DNA of 64,000 nucleotides from Pedobacter petrophilus (lineage in GTDB: Bacteria; Bacteroidota; Bacteroidia; Sphingobacteriales; Sphingobacteriaceae): positions 1 to 64,000 of the forward strand of contig NZ_WKKH01000019.1 of the NCBI RefSeq assembly GCF_009674725.1, written 5' to 3'. The notes beneath the pieces are model-generated. The model did no database searches. It had not been told where the DNA came from and saw nothing but the letters and a program-made list of their open reading frames with translations. Shown one piece after another: positions 57,354 through 64,000 of the stretch. The number at the start of each line of letters is the position of its first letter. Within the stretch, counting starts at the first letter, position 1. The position numbers and the translations under genes are program-made.

Positions 57354-57638
57354 CTATGTTTCTGGGTTACCCCCAAGGCCTTTATCTTCATCGCTGTTTC
57401 TATTGGCCAAATCTTCACCTTCACTTAGGTTTGTGTTTGTTAAGTTGCTGTTTACATCCTCTTCAGCATCATTAACTTTAGCAATATGATTTTCATCAGG
57501 AACGTTTTTTCTTTTAAATGGTGAATCGCTGATTGTATGGCCGTAGGTAGCATCAGCATTATCCCACTCTATATTTTGATCAGGCGTTTGATTCTGATGA
57601 TCTCCCTGAGCTCCATGTGCTTTATTATCAGTGTTCAT
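57354..57638 (-). CDS. Hydrophilic, probably disordered protein
   Basis: 94 residues, rich in Asp, Asn, Glu, Gly and Gln, no hydrophobic core (MNTDNKAHGAQGDHQNQ at the start; SEGEDLANRNSDEDKGLGGN near the end, given in part). No domain recognised. Opposite strand to the similar protein at 56601, so it has its own promoter; I see no clear consensus in the 336 bases upstream, which are AT-rich and hold no other gene. Confidence 0.6.
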   Translation of the reverse strand: MNTDNKAHGAQGDHQNQTPDQNIEWDNADATYGHTISDSPFKRKNVPDENHIAKVNDAEEDVNSNLTNTNLSEGEDLANRNSDEDKGLGGNPET

Positions 57639-57974
57639 ATCATATAAATTTTAGTTACTTTATTGTTAACACCACTGTTAATAGAATGTTTATCAATTTG
57701 CCATTTAATTTTGTATGATAGTTAGTATAACAATTTAGTTTTGTTAACTGCCACATCGTAAAATATGAAATAAATTCCTGAAATTTAAAATGGCCACATG
57801 GTTGGTTAAGACTCACTTAACTATTCACAACGACGAAACCTGTATTCAAAATTAAATTTACTAAAATGATTTAAAGGCGTACAAATACCTACATTTTAAG
57901 TATAAACACATATTTTGCACTTTGATATTATTTCGATATTTGGGTTAAACTAGATTGACTAATATCCTACAAAC
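57639..57974. other. Gene-free gap before the response regulator
   Basis: Very AT-rich intergenic DNA between two divergent genes. I see no convincing open frame, repeat or exact TAnnTTTG promoter. It must hold the promoters of both neighbours. Confidence 0.5.
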
Positions 57975-58631
57975 TTGAAGATTCCAATTAAAATTTTAAT
58001 CGTTGACGGACAGGCAACAGTAAGAAATGGAATAATTTCCCGTCTGGAAAGAGAGGTTAATATTAAAGTAATTGGCGAAGCAGCTAATGGAATTGAAGTT
58101 CTTCGCTTACTTCAAAATGGCATCAAGCCAGATATCGTTATCACAGATATTGAAATGAATAAGATGGATGGTTTGGAACTTACTTCGCTGATTAAGTTAA
58201 ATTATCCGGAGATTAAAGTCCTTGTATTTACGACAACTGATAGCAAAAATGATATGATCAGATTGTTTGATGCTGGCGCTGATGGCTACCTGCTAAAAAA
58301 TGTAACCATTGCCGAGGTAGTATTTGCTATCGAACAAACCTATATCGGATACAAACATATTTGTTCGGCAGTTGGAATCAATTTATTAAGGCATTTCAGC
58401 ACGTTGGCAGGTGGTCAGCCAAATTCGAAATCAGATATTCAAATATCAAAAAGAGAGATAGAAATCCTGAGTTTGATTGCCGAAGGTTATACCAATAGTG
58501 AAATTGCTGAAAAGCTTTATACCAGTAAGCGAACAATTGAAGGAAACCGGCAGAATCTCCTGGATAAAACCGGTAAAAAAAACACTGCAGCCTTGATTAA
58601 TTTCGTAGTGAGAAACGGAATAATAGACTAA
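57975..58631 (+). CDS. LuxR/NarL-type response regulator
   Basis: 218 residues, starting at TTG; an in-frame stop lies 15 bases upstream (57960) and no earlier ATG or GTG is possible. The receiver domain spans residues 1-120 with phospho-acceptor D58 (VITDIEM), T87/T88 and K108 (LLKNV). The usual second acidic residue is G12 instead of Asp (IVDGQ). A LuxR helix-turn-helix follows at about 150-215 (EGYTNSEIAEKLYTSKRTIE). No histidine kinase is adjacent, so it is an orphan. It lies among genes for hydrophilic proteins. Confidence 0.9.
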   Translation: MKIPIKILIVDGQATVRNGIISRLEREVNIKVIGEAANGIEVLRLLQNGIKPDIVITDIEMNKMDGLELTSLIKLNYPEIKVLVFTTTDSKNDMIRLFDAGADGYLLKNVTIAEVVFAIEQTYIGYKHICSAVGINLLRHFSTLAGGQPNSKSDIQISKREIEILSLIAEGYTNSEIAEKLYTSKRTIEGNRQNLLDKTGKKNTAALINFVVRNGIID

Positions 58632-58635
58632 TCAG

Positions 58636-58905
58636 TTACTTTACTCCTTTTTGCTGATCTAAACCCGTATCGCTATCTACATCCTTTTTACCTGATCCAT
58701 TTCCCTCTCTATGTTCGGGAGGATTTTCCATTCTGCTTTCCTCTAATTCTGAAAAATCACCGCCTTTTTGATTGGCAACTTCACCATGTGATGAAGGCTT
58801 TTTACCTATTTCATCTTTAGGATCTGCAAAATCCTGACCTTTTACCGGCAAACCTTCTTCTTCTTCCAATGGCTTATTCATGCCTATTAAACCGATAGTG
58901 ATCAT
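58636..58905 (-). CDS. Hydrophilic, probably disordered protein
   Basis: 89 residues (81 if started at the second Met, 58881), rich in Glu, Gly, Lys and Asp. Landmarks: NKPLEEEEGLPVKGQDF and the C-terminal GSGKKDVDSDTGLDQQ. No domain recognised. It converges with the response regulator gene, with 4 bases between stops, and is the third protein of this type within 2.3 kb. It lies immediately downstream of the rpsJ terminator. Confidence 0.6.
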   Translation of the reverse strand: MITIGLIGMNKPLEEEEGLPVKGQDFADPKDEIGKKPSSHGEVANQKGGDFSELEESRMENPPEHREGNGSGKKDVDSDTGLDQQKGVK

Positions 58906-58930
58906 TTTTGTTTGAAAAGATAGTACATAA

Positions 58931-58959
58931 AAAAAGTCGTGATTTTCATCACGACTTTT
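58931..58959 (-). terminator. Terminator after rpsJ
   Basis: GTCGTGAT-TTTC-ATCACGAC, a perfect 8-base stem extended by A/T pairs. On the minus strand it is followed by seven T, 20 bases after rpsJ. It separates the str genes from the rest of the S10 cluster. Confidence 0.9.
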
Positions 58960-58978
58960 CTTTAATCTTTTAAATCAA

Positions 58979-59284
58979 TTAAACTTTGATTTCTACTTCA
59001 ACACCGCTAGGTAATTCAAGTTTCATTAAAGCATCAACTGTTTTAGAGTTAGAGCTGTAGATATCCAATAAGCGTTTGTAAGCGCATAACTGAAACTGCT
59101 CTCTAGCTTTTTTGTTAACGTGTGGAGAACGTAAAACAGTAAAGATTTTTTTCTCTGTAGGAAGTGGAATTGGTCCACTTACAACTGCACCCGTAGGTTT
59201 AACAGTTTTTACGATTTTCTCAGCAGATTTATCTACTAAGTTGTAATCGTAAGATTTTAATTTAATTCTGATTCTTTGGCTCAT
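58979..59284 (-). CDS. rpsJ: 30S ribosomal protein S10
   Basis: 101-residue head protein, also the NusE component of antitermination complexes. Landmarks: [40 protein letters not shown] and [13 protein letters not shown]. It follows fusA, as in many bacteria, but is not followed by rplC: a terminator and 9.5 kb of other genes intervene. Confidence 0.98.
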   Translation of the reverse strand: MSQRIRIKLKSYDYNLVDKSAEKIVKTVKPTGAVVSGPIPLPTEKKIFTVLRSPHVNKKAREQFQLCAYKRLLDIYSSNSKTVDALMKLELPSGVEVEIKV

Positions 59285-59354
59285 CTTATTTTTAATTGTG
59301 ATTTCCTGTTAGAGCTATTAACAACAGAAATCGGATTTATCCTTTTTCAGTAAC

Positions 59355-59410
59355 AAGTATTTAGTATCGAGTATCAAGATTCCATGCAGGTCTTGATACT
59401 TGATACTTTT
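59355..59410. repeat. Word-repeat hairpin, fusA-rpsJ gap
   Basis: AGTATCGAGTATCAAGA (59363-59379) and TCTTGATACTTGATACT (59391-59407) pair at 16 of 17 positions around an 11-base loop. The arms are made of the tandem word AGTATCA. Same construction as the other word hairpins but a different word. Confidence 0.85.
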
Positions 59411-59423
59411 ATCTTAATACTAA

Positions 59424-61538
59424 CTAGTCTTCAGATTTTACTCTTCCTTTTGACTTCGCAATTACTTCATCCTGTACATTTTTAGGCGCAGCTTCATAAT
59501 GGTCAAATTCCATTGTAGAAGTTGCACGTCCTGAAGTGATTGTACGTAATTGAGTTACGTAACCGAACATTTCAGAAAGTGGCACAGTTGCTTTAATTAC
59601 CTGAGATCCGTTACGGGTATCCATACCTAATAACTGGCCACGACGACGGTTCATATCACCGATAACATCACCCATGTTTTCTTCAGGTGTTAAGATTTCG
59701 ATTTTCATGATTGGCTCCATCAAAGTTGGCTTACATTTCGGTAAAGCTTCACGATATGCCATTTTAGCTGCAAGTTCAAATGATAAAGCATCTGAATCGA
59801 CTGCGTGGAATGAACCATCCGTTAAACGAACTTTCATATCAGGAAGTGGATAACCTGCCAATACACCATTTGCCATAGAAGCAGCAAAACCTTTTTCTAC
59901 TGAAGGAATAAATTCACGTGGAATTGAACCACCTGTAATTTCGTTTACGAATTGTAAACCACCTTTTTCAAAATCAGCATCAATTGGGGAGATAACTACC
60001 GAAATATCGGCAAATTTACCACGACCACCTGATTGTTTCTTGTATGTTTCACGATGAGTTGTTGTACCGAAAATAGCTTCTTTGTAAGCTACTTGTGGAG
60101 CACCCTGGTTAACCTCTACTTTAAATTCACGTTTTAAACGATCAATCAAGATATCTAAGTGAAGCTCACCCATACCAGAGATTACAGTTTGACCAGTTTC
60201 CTGATCAGTCTGAACTCTAAATGTAGGATCTTCTTCAGCCAATTTACCTAATCCAATACCCAATTTATCAACATCAGCCTGAGTTTTAGGCTCAATAGCT
60301 AAACCGATAACGGGCTCAGGGAAGTTCATTGATTCAAGAACGATTGGATTTTTCTCTTCACAAAGTGTATCTCCTGTTTTGATATCTTTAAATCCAACTA
60401 CTGCAGCAATATCACCAGCAGCCACATTCGGAACCGGGTTTTGCTTGTTCGCGTGCATTTGGAAGATGCGGGAAATACGCTCTTTACTTTCTGAACGTGA
60501 ATTATATACGTAAGAACCTGCTTCTAAGTTACCTGAGTATACACGGATAAAACACAAACGACCTACAAATGGATCGGTTGCAATTTTAAATGCTAAAGCT
60601 GCAAACGGTTCACTAATGCTTGGTTTTAATAAAACTTCCGCACCAGTATCAGGGTTTGTACCAGTAACACCTTCGCTATCCATAGGAGAAGGCAATAATT
60701 CCATCACATAATCCAACATGGTTTGAACACCTTTGTTTTTGAAAGATGAACCACAAACCATAGGTACAATTTTAGCATCTAATACCGCAGCACGTAAAGC
60801 ATCTAAAACTTCGCGTTCTGTAATGGTATCAGGTGCATCGAAGAATTTCTCCATTAAAGACTCATCATAATCAGCAACTGATTCTAACAATTTCTCTCTC
60901 CACTCTGCAACTTCATCAATCATATCTTCAGGAATAGGCACTTCAGTAAAGGTCATTCCTTTATCATGCTCATTCCAAACAATACCACGGTTGTTAATTA
61001 AATCAACCACACCTTTAAATCCGTCTTCAGCACCGATAGGTAATTGCAATGGAACTGCATTACTACCTAACATATCTTTAACCTGCTTAACAACTTTTAA
61101 AAAGTCAGCACCCGAACGATCCATTTTGTTAACGAAACCAATACGTGGTACACTGTAATTATTCGCTAAACGCCAGTTGGTTTCTGATTGAGGCTCAACA
61201 CCATCAACAGCAGAAAACAAAAACACCAATCCGTCTAACACCCGTAACGAACGGTTTACCTCAACGGTAAAATCCACGTGACCTGGTGTATCAATAACGT
61301 TAACATGATATTTTTGACCTCTGTAATTCCAATCAACAGTTGTAGCAGCAGAGGTAATGGTAATACCACGCTCTTGCTCTTGTGCCATCCAATCCATTGT
61401 TGCAGCACCTTCGTGCACTTCACCAATTTTATGACTTACACCAGCATAATAAAGAATACGCTCTGTTGTTGTAGTTTTACCTGCATCAATGTGAGCCGCG
61501 ATTCCAATATTTCTTGTAAATTTTAAATCTCTTGCCAT
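59424..61538 (-). CDS. fusA: Elongation factor G
   Basis: 704-residue translational GTPase that moves tRNAs and mRNA after peptide-bond formation. GTPase motifs: [15 protein letters not shown] (P loop), [11 protein letters not shown] and [13 protein letters not shown] domain IV is marked by RGKFADISV-like [12 protein letters not shown] and the C-terminal [14 protein letters not shown] segment. Length is normal. Located between rpsG and rpsJ. Confidence 0.98.
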   Translation of the reverse strand: MARDLKFTRNIGIAAHIDAGKTTTTERILYYAGVSHKIGEVHEGAATMDWMAQEQERGITITSAATTVDWNYRGQKYHVNVIDTPGHVDFTVEVNRSLRVLDGLVFLFSAVDGVEPQSETNWRLANNYSVPRIGFVNKMDRSGADFLKVVKQVKDMLGSNAVPLQLPIGAEDGFKGVVDLINNRGIVWNEHDKGMTFTEVPIPEDMIDEVAEWREKLLESVADYDESLMEKFFDAPDTITEREVLDALRAAVLDAKIVPMVCGSSFKNKGVQTMLDYVMELLPSPMDSEGVTGTNPDTGAEVLLKPSISEPFAALAFKIATDPFVGRLCFIRVYSGNLEAGSYVYNSRSESKERISRIFQMHANKQNPVPNVAAGDIAAVVGFKDIKTGDTLCEEKNPIVLESMNFPEPVIGLAIEPKTQADVDKLGIGLGKLAEEDPTFRVQTDQETGQTVISGMGELHLDILIDRLKREFKVEVNQGAPQVAYKEAIFGTTTHRETYKKQSGGRGKFADISVVISPIDADFEKGGLQFVNEITGGSIPREFIPSVEKGFAASMANGVLAGYPLPDMKVRLTDGSFHAVDSDALSFELAAKMAYREALPKCKPTLMEPIMKIEILTPEENMGDVIGDMNRRRGQLLGMDTRNGSQVIKATVPLSEMFGYVTQLRTITSGRATSTMEFDHYEAAPKNVQDEVIAKSKGRVKSED

Positions 61539-61552
61539 TGTATTTAATTAGA

Positions 61553-61619
61553 GAATGATTGAATTAGAGAGTGAGCGAATGGTTAAAAAAACCTTCATTC
61601 ATTCAAAATTCAATCATTC
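61553..61619. repeat. Word-repeat hairpin, rpsG-fusA gap
   Basis: Left arm 61553-61582 and right arm 61592-61619 pair with some mismatches around a 9-base A-rich loop. The right arm is the inverse of the left arm of the element at 40742 (one difference in 27 bases) and the left arm shares GAGTGAGCGAATGG with its other arm. Confidence 0.85.
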
Positions 61620-61633
61620 AAACATTTTTATTA

Positions 61634-62101
61634 TTAGAACCTGAAGTGAGAGAACGCTTTGTTAGCTTCAGCCATTTTATGCGTATCTTCTTTCTTCTTA
61701 ACGGCAGCGCCTTCACCTTTAGCAGCAGCAACGATTTCTCCAGCTAATTTCTCTTTCATGGTTTTTTCACCACGACGACGAGCGTATAAAATTAACCATT
61801 TCATACCCAGAGCTGTTTTACGTTCTGGTCTAACCTCAGTTGGAACCTGGAAGTTAGCACCACCAACACGGCGAGATTTAACCTCTACAGCTGGCATAAT
61901 GTTAACTAAAGCACGTTTAAATATTTCTAAACCGTTTTCACCTGCTTTTTTCTCAGCAATTTCAACAGCATCGTAAAAAATATCATAAGCGATAGATTTT
62001 TTTCCATCGTACATCATATTGTTTACAAAACGAGTTACCTGAACATCGTTAAATTTTGGATCAGGAAGAATAATTCTCTTTTTTGGTTTTGACTTTCTCA
62101 T
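61634..62101 (-). CDS. rpsG: 30S ribosomal protein S7
   Basis: 155-residue head-assembly protein. Landmarks: [39 protein letters not shown] and the C-terminal NKAFSHFRF. Normal length; between rpsL and fusA, 17 bases after rpsL. Confidence 0.98.
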   Translation of the reverse strand: MRKSKPKKRIILPDPKFNDVQVTRFVNNMMYDGKKSIAYDIFYDAVEIAEKKAGENGLEIFKRALVNIMPAVEVKSRRVGGANFQVPTEVRPERKTALGMKWLILYARRRGEKTMKEKLAGEIVAAAKGEGAAVKKKEDTHKMAEANKAFSHFRF

Positions 62102-62118
62102 TTCTTATTTCCTCCCGA

Positions 62119-62532
62119 TTATTTTTTCTTTCCTTTTGCAGGCGCAGCAGCTACTTGACCTGGTTTAGGGCGTTTTGTACCATATTTTGAACGACGTTGG
62201 TTACGACCAGCAACACCTGATGTATCTAATGCACCACGGATGATGTGATAACGTACACCTGGTAAATCTTTAACACGACCACCACGGATCAATACGATTG
62301 AGTGTTCCTGTAAGTTGTGACCTTCTCCAGGAATGTATGCATTCACCTCTTTACCGTTCGTTAAACGAACACGGGCTACTTTACGCATTGCTGAGTTTGG
62401 TTTTTTAGGGGTAGTGGTGTACACACGTGTACATACACCTCTTCGCTGTGGACAGCTGTCCAACGCTGGAGACTTACTCTTGAACTCCAGTGCTACTCTA
62501 CCTTTTCTAACTAATTGTTGAATGGTTGGCAT
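62119..62532 (-). CDS. rpsL: 30S ribosomal protein S12
   Basis: 137-residue decoding-centre protein. Landmarks: [38 protein letters not shown] and [20 protein letters not shown]. The two Lys positions where streptomycin-resistance changes usually arise (in PKKPNS and VKDLPG) are wild type. First gene of the str cluster with a promoter about 75 bases upstream. Confidence 0.98.
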   Translation of the reverse strand: MPTIQQLVRKGRVALEFKSKSPALDSCPQRRGVCTRVYTTTPKKPNSAMRKVARVRLTNGKEVNAYIPGEGHNLQEHSIVLIRGGRVKDLPGVRYHIIRGALDTSGVAGRNQRRSKYGTKRPKPGQVAAAPAKGKKK

Positions 62533-62606
62533 TGTGCTTTTTTATGTTTTTATTAAAAAATTACCGCTCCCCCGGCATCTTCGCAGATAGCCTATAAAAC
62601 GGACTG

Positions 62607-62637
62607 CAAAAGTAGAACAATTCTTTTTAAGAATCAA
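62607..62637 (-). promoter_or_regulatory. Promoter of the str cluster
   Basis: On the minus strand TTG, 20 bases, TACTTTTG, an exact match to the Bacteroidetes pattern, followed by CAG. The leader to the rpsL ATG would be about 70 bases. Confidence 0.78.
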
Positions 62638-62818
62638 GGGGTTAGGGGAAAAAGTTTTCAGTTGGCAGTTATTAGTTTACAGTGAAGATTAGGGAGTTGT
62701 AATTTTGTCGTTCATTTTTCTTTTGCCGTTGATCAAGTTACTAGCACTCATTTGCATCATGCCTATAAGCGTTAGTAACTTCATCAAAACAACCTAAACT
62801 CACGTTTCTGCAATGCCA

Positions 62819-64000
62819 TTAATTCACTGTACTCCGCGGATTACTTCTCTCTTTAGATGCTCCGGCTTTACTGATCTTGTAATTTAGCGATAGATAGAAA
62901 TATCTGGTGATGGTATTAAAACGTATATCCTCTATCCTACTCCCATTAATGGTACGATCTATATTCGTATTTTGATTTAAAATATCAAATCCTTTTAAAG
63001 CCAGGGTTATTCTTCTATTCATGAAGTATTGTTCAAAACCGGCATTCAATAGAAACACATTATTATTGAATCCATCGGCCCTGCCAGCTGTACCATTATG
63101 CTGCAATTCACCACTTATACGGGTATTCTTGATAAACTCATAGCTAAGGCTTGCGCTGTTAGAGAAATTAAAATACTTATTATCAATAGCGCCCGGCTGT
63201 GAATTATTTACCCTGCTATATTGTACGCCAATGTAAATGCCGGCATTTATTTTATCATCTATATCATAACTTATATTTGCGTTGGGACCGAAATTGTAGC
63301 GGTTAGTAACATTTTTCTCGTTATTGATAAACGATGTACCATGTGATACAAATAAATTGATCCCATATCCCGTTCTTAAACCTTTAATTTTTGTAGGCTG
63401 ACCGAAATTTGTACCTGTATTGATGTAGTAGTTTCCATCTACATTAACCGGTTGCACAAACTGAACCCCGTCTCTATAGACAATGCTGTTGCCTACATCA
63501 TCTAAACTGTAGTTAATTAAGAAGTAACCATTCCAGTATTTATTATTGTCAGGACTGAATGTATTAAAGTTTACAGATAAGCGATGGCTTTTTCTGGCTT
63601 CCAGATCTGGATTTCCTTCACGACGATACAATGGATTGGTATTGTTTTGAACCGGTTGAAGATCATTCACCGAGGGCAAATTAACGTTGGCATTGTAATT
63701 TAACTGAAGTGTTTGATTAGTAGAATTTCTAAAATTTAAACTAAACCTCGGCAGGATGTTGTAATACTTCCTTTCAATATTATTGATATTGGCACCAAAA
63801 CTATTATAAGCGGATGCATCTAATCCAGTCTCTTGAAAGCCAAAACCTAAATTGTAGGTCCATTGCGTCCGGTTGTAGATCAAACCTATCCTGGCGGTTT
63901 GCGTCCACGTTCTGTTTTCCAGTAAATTGCTTAGATCAGGTACAACGGCATCATATGTATTATTTAACGGGTTATAACTTAAGGTTGATTGTTGGGCATT
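62819..64000 (-). CDS. Outer-membrane beta-barrel protein (partial, 5' end outside window)
   Basis: The C-terminal 393 residues of a larger protein; the frame stays open to the window edge and beyond the TTG at 63883 that could look like a start. The sequence alternates hydrophobic and polar residues with many Asn, Tyr and aromatic strand ends (FSLNFRNSTNQTLQLNYN; RKSHRLSVNFNTFSPDN; ITRYFYLSLNYKIS). This is the pattern of the outer-membrane beta-barrel family PF14905, related to TonB-dependent receptors. The missing N-terminus would hold a signal peptide and carboxypeptidase-like and plug regions. Ligand unknown. Confidence 0.82.
   Translation of the reverse strand, partial: NAQQSTLSYNPLNNTYDAVVPDLSNLLENRTWTQTARIGLIYNRTQWTYNLGFGFQETGLDASAYNSFGANINNIERKYYNILPRFSLNFRNSTNQTLQLNYNANVNLPSVNDLQPVQNNTNPLYRREGNPDLEARKSHRLSVNFNTFSPDNNKYWNGYFLINYSLDDVGNSIVYRDGVQFVQPVNVDGNYYINTGTNFGQPTKIKGLRTGYGINLFVSHGTSFINNEKNVTNRYNFGPNANISYDIDDKINAGIYIGVQYSRVNNSQPGAIDNKYFNFSNSASLSYEFIKNTRISGELQHNGTAGRADGFNNNVFLLNAGFEQYFMNRRITLALKGFDILNQNTNIDRTINGSRIEDIRFNTITRYFYLSLNYKISKAGASKERSNPRSTVN

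Noticed and set aside
63867-63883. TTG start for the last gene
   Set aside because: The frame continues open with barrel-like sequence to the window edge, so this is an internal codon of a truncated gene.
1-64000. tRNA or rRNA genes
   Set aside because: No cloverleaf-like sequence with a T-arm GTTC motif or rRNA signature was found in the intergenic regions I read.

Overview
The window looks like a piece of chromosome from a Bacteroidota bacterium close to Pedobacter (Sphingobacteriaceae). The DNA is AT-rich. Promoters that can be read follow the Bacteroidetes pattern (TTG or TTTG, 19-21 bases, TAnnTTTG). The str and S10-spc-alpha ribosomal clusters run secY-map-infA-rpmJ with no adk. Several secreted proteins are of types common in that group (DUF4142, gluconate-dehydrogenase subunit 3 with a Tat-plus-lipobox leader, PF14905-type outer-membrane barrel). 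The species assignment is inference. No rRNA, tRNA, CRISPR array, phage or transposase gene was seen.

Layout. 0-9.7 kb: an M42 peptidase, phosphoglycerate mutase, a divergent siroheme methyltransferase/nitrite reductase pair (cobA/nirB) sharing an FNR-like site, exodeoxyribonuclease III, and a minimal ECF-sigma/anti-sigma pair. 9.7-15.3 kb (minus strand): an FAD oxidoreductase, a four-PAS soluble histidine kinase, and a small HTH protein with a striking palindromic control region. Between the last two lies a 627-base gap with tandem DnaA-box-like sequences and a possible structured RNA. 15.7-18.9 kb: an S9 peptidase broken by one amber codon, then a tandem array of ~119-base units. 19-31 kb: a cbpA-cbpM chaperone pair, a HerA-like ATPase, a nucleotidyltransferase-sugar kinase pair, dnaK with a sigma-54-like promoter, a methyltransferase, and a GMC oxidoreductase with its small subunit. 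31-34 kb: a large secreted glycoside-hydrolase-like protein.

34.3-49.5 kb is the S10-spc-alpha supercluster on the minus strand, running from rplC (upstream) to rplQ (downstream). The str cluster (rpsL-rpsG-fusA-rpsJ) lies at 59.0-62.5 kb on the same strand. A 9.4-kb block of unrelated genes on both strands separates the two halves. It holds a TauE/DUF1634 pair, a fungal-type prephenate dehydrogenase, dGTPase, a frameshifted secreted protein, and a group of very hydrophilic small proteins beside an orphan response regulator. rpsJ ends in its own terminator and rplC has its own promoter, so the two halves are probably separate transcription units. The window ends inside an outer-membrane beta-barrel gene.

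Structure beyond genes: a family of imperfect inverted repeats made of short repeated words sits in the few wide gaps of the ribosomal clusters; two copies are clearly the same element in opposite orientation. Other items are an 80-base tandem duplication carrying the dnaK terminator, REP-like hairpins, an intrinsic terminator between rpsD and rpoA, and a GC-rich element with pseudoknot-compatible pairing. All family names come from motif recognition, not from database searches.
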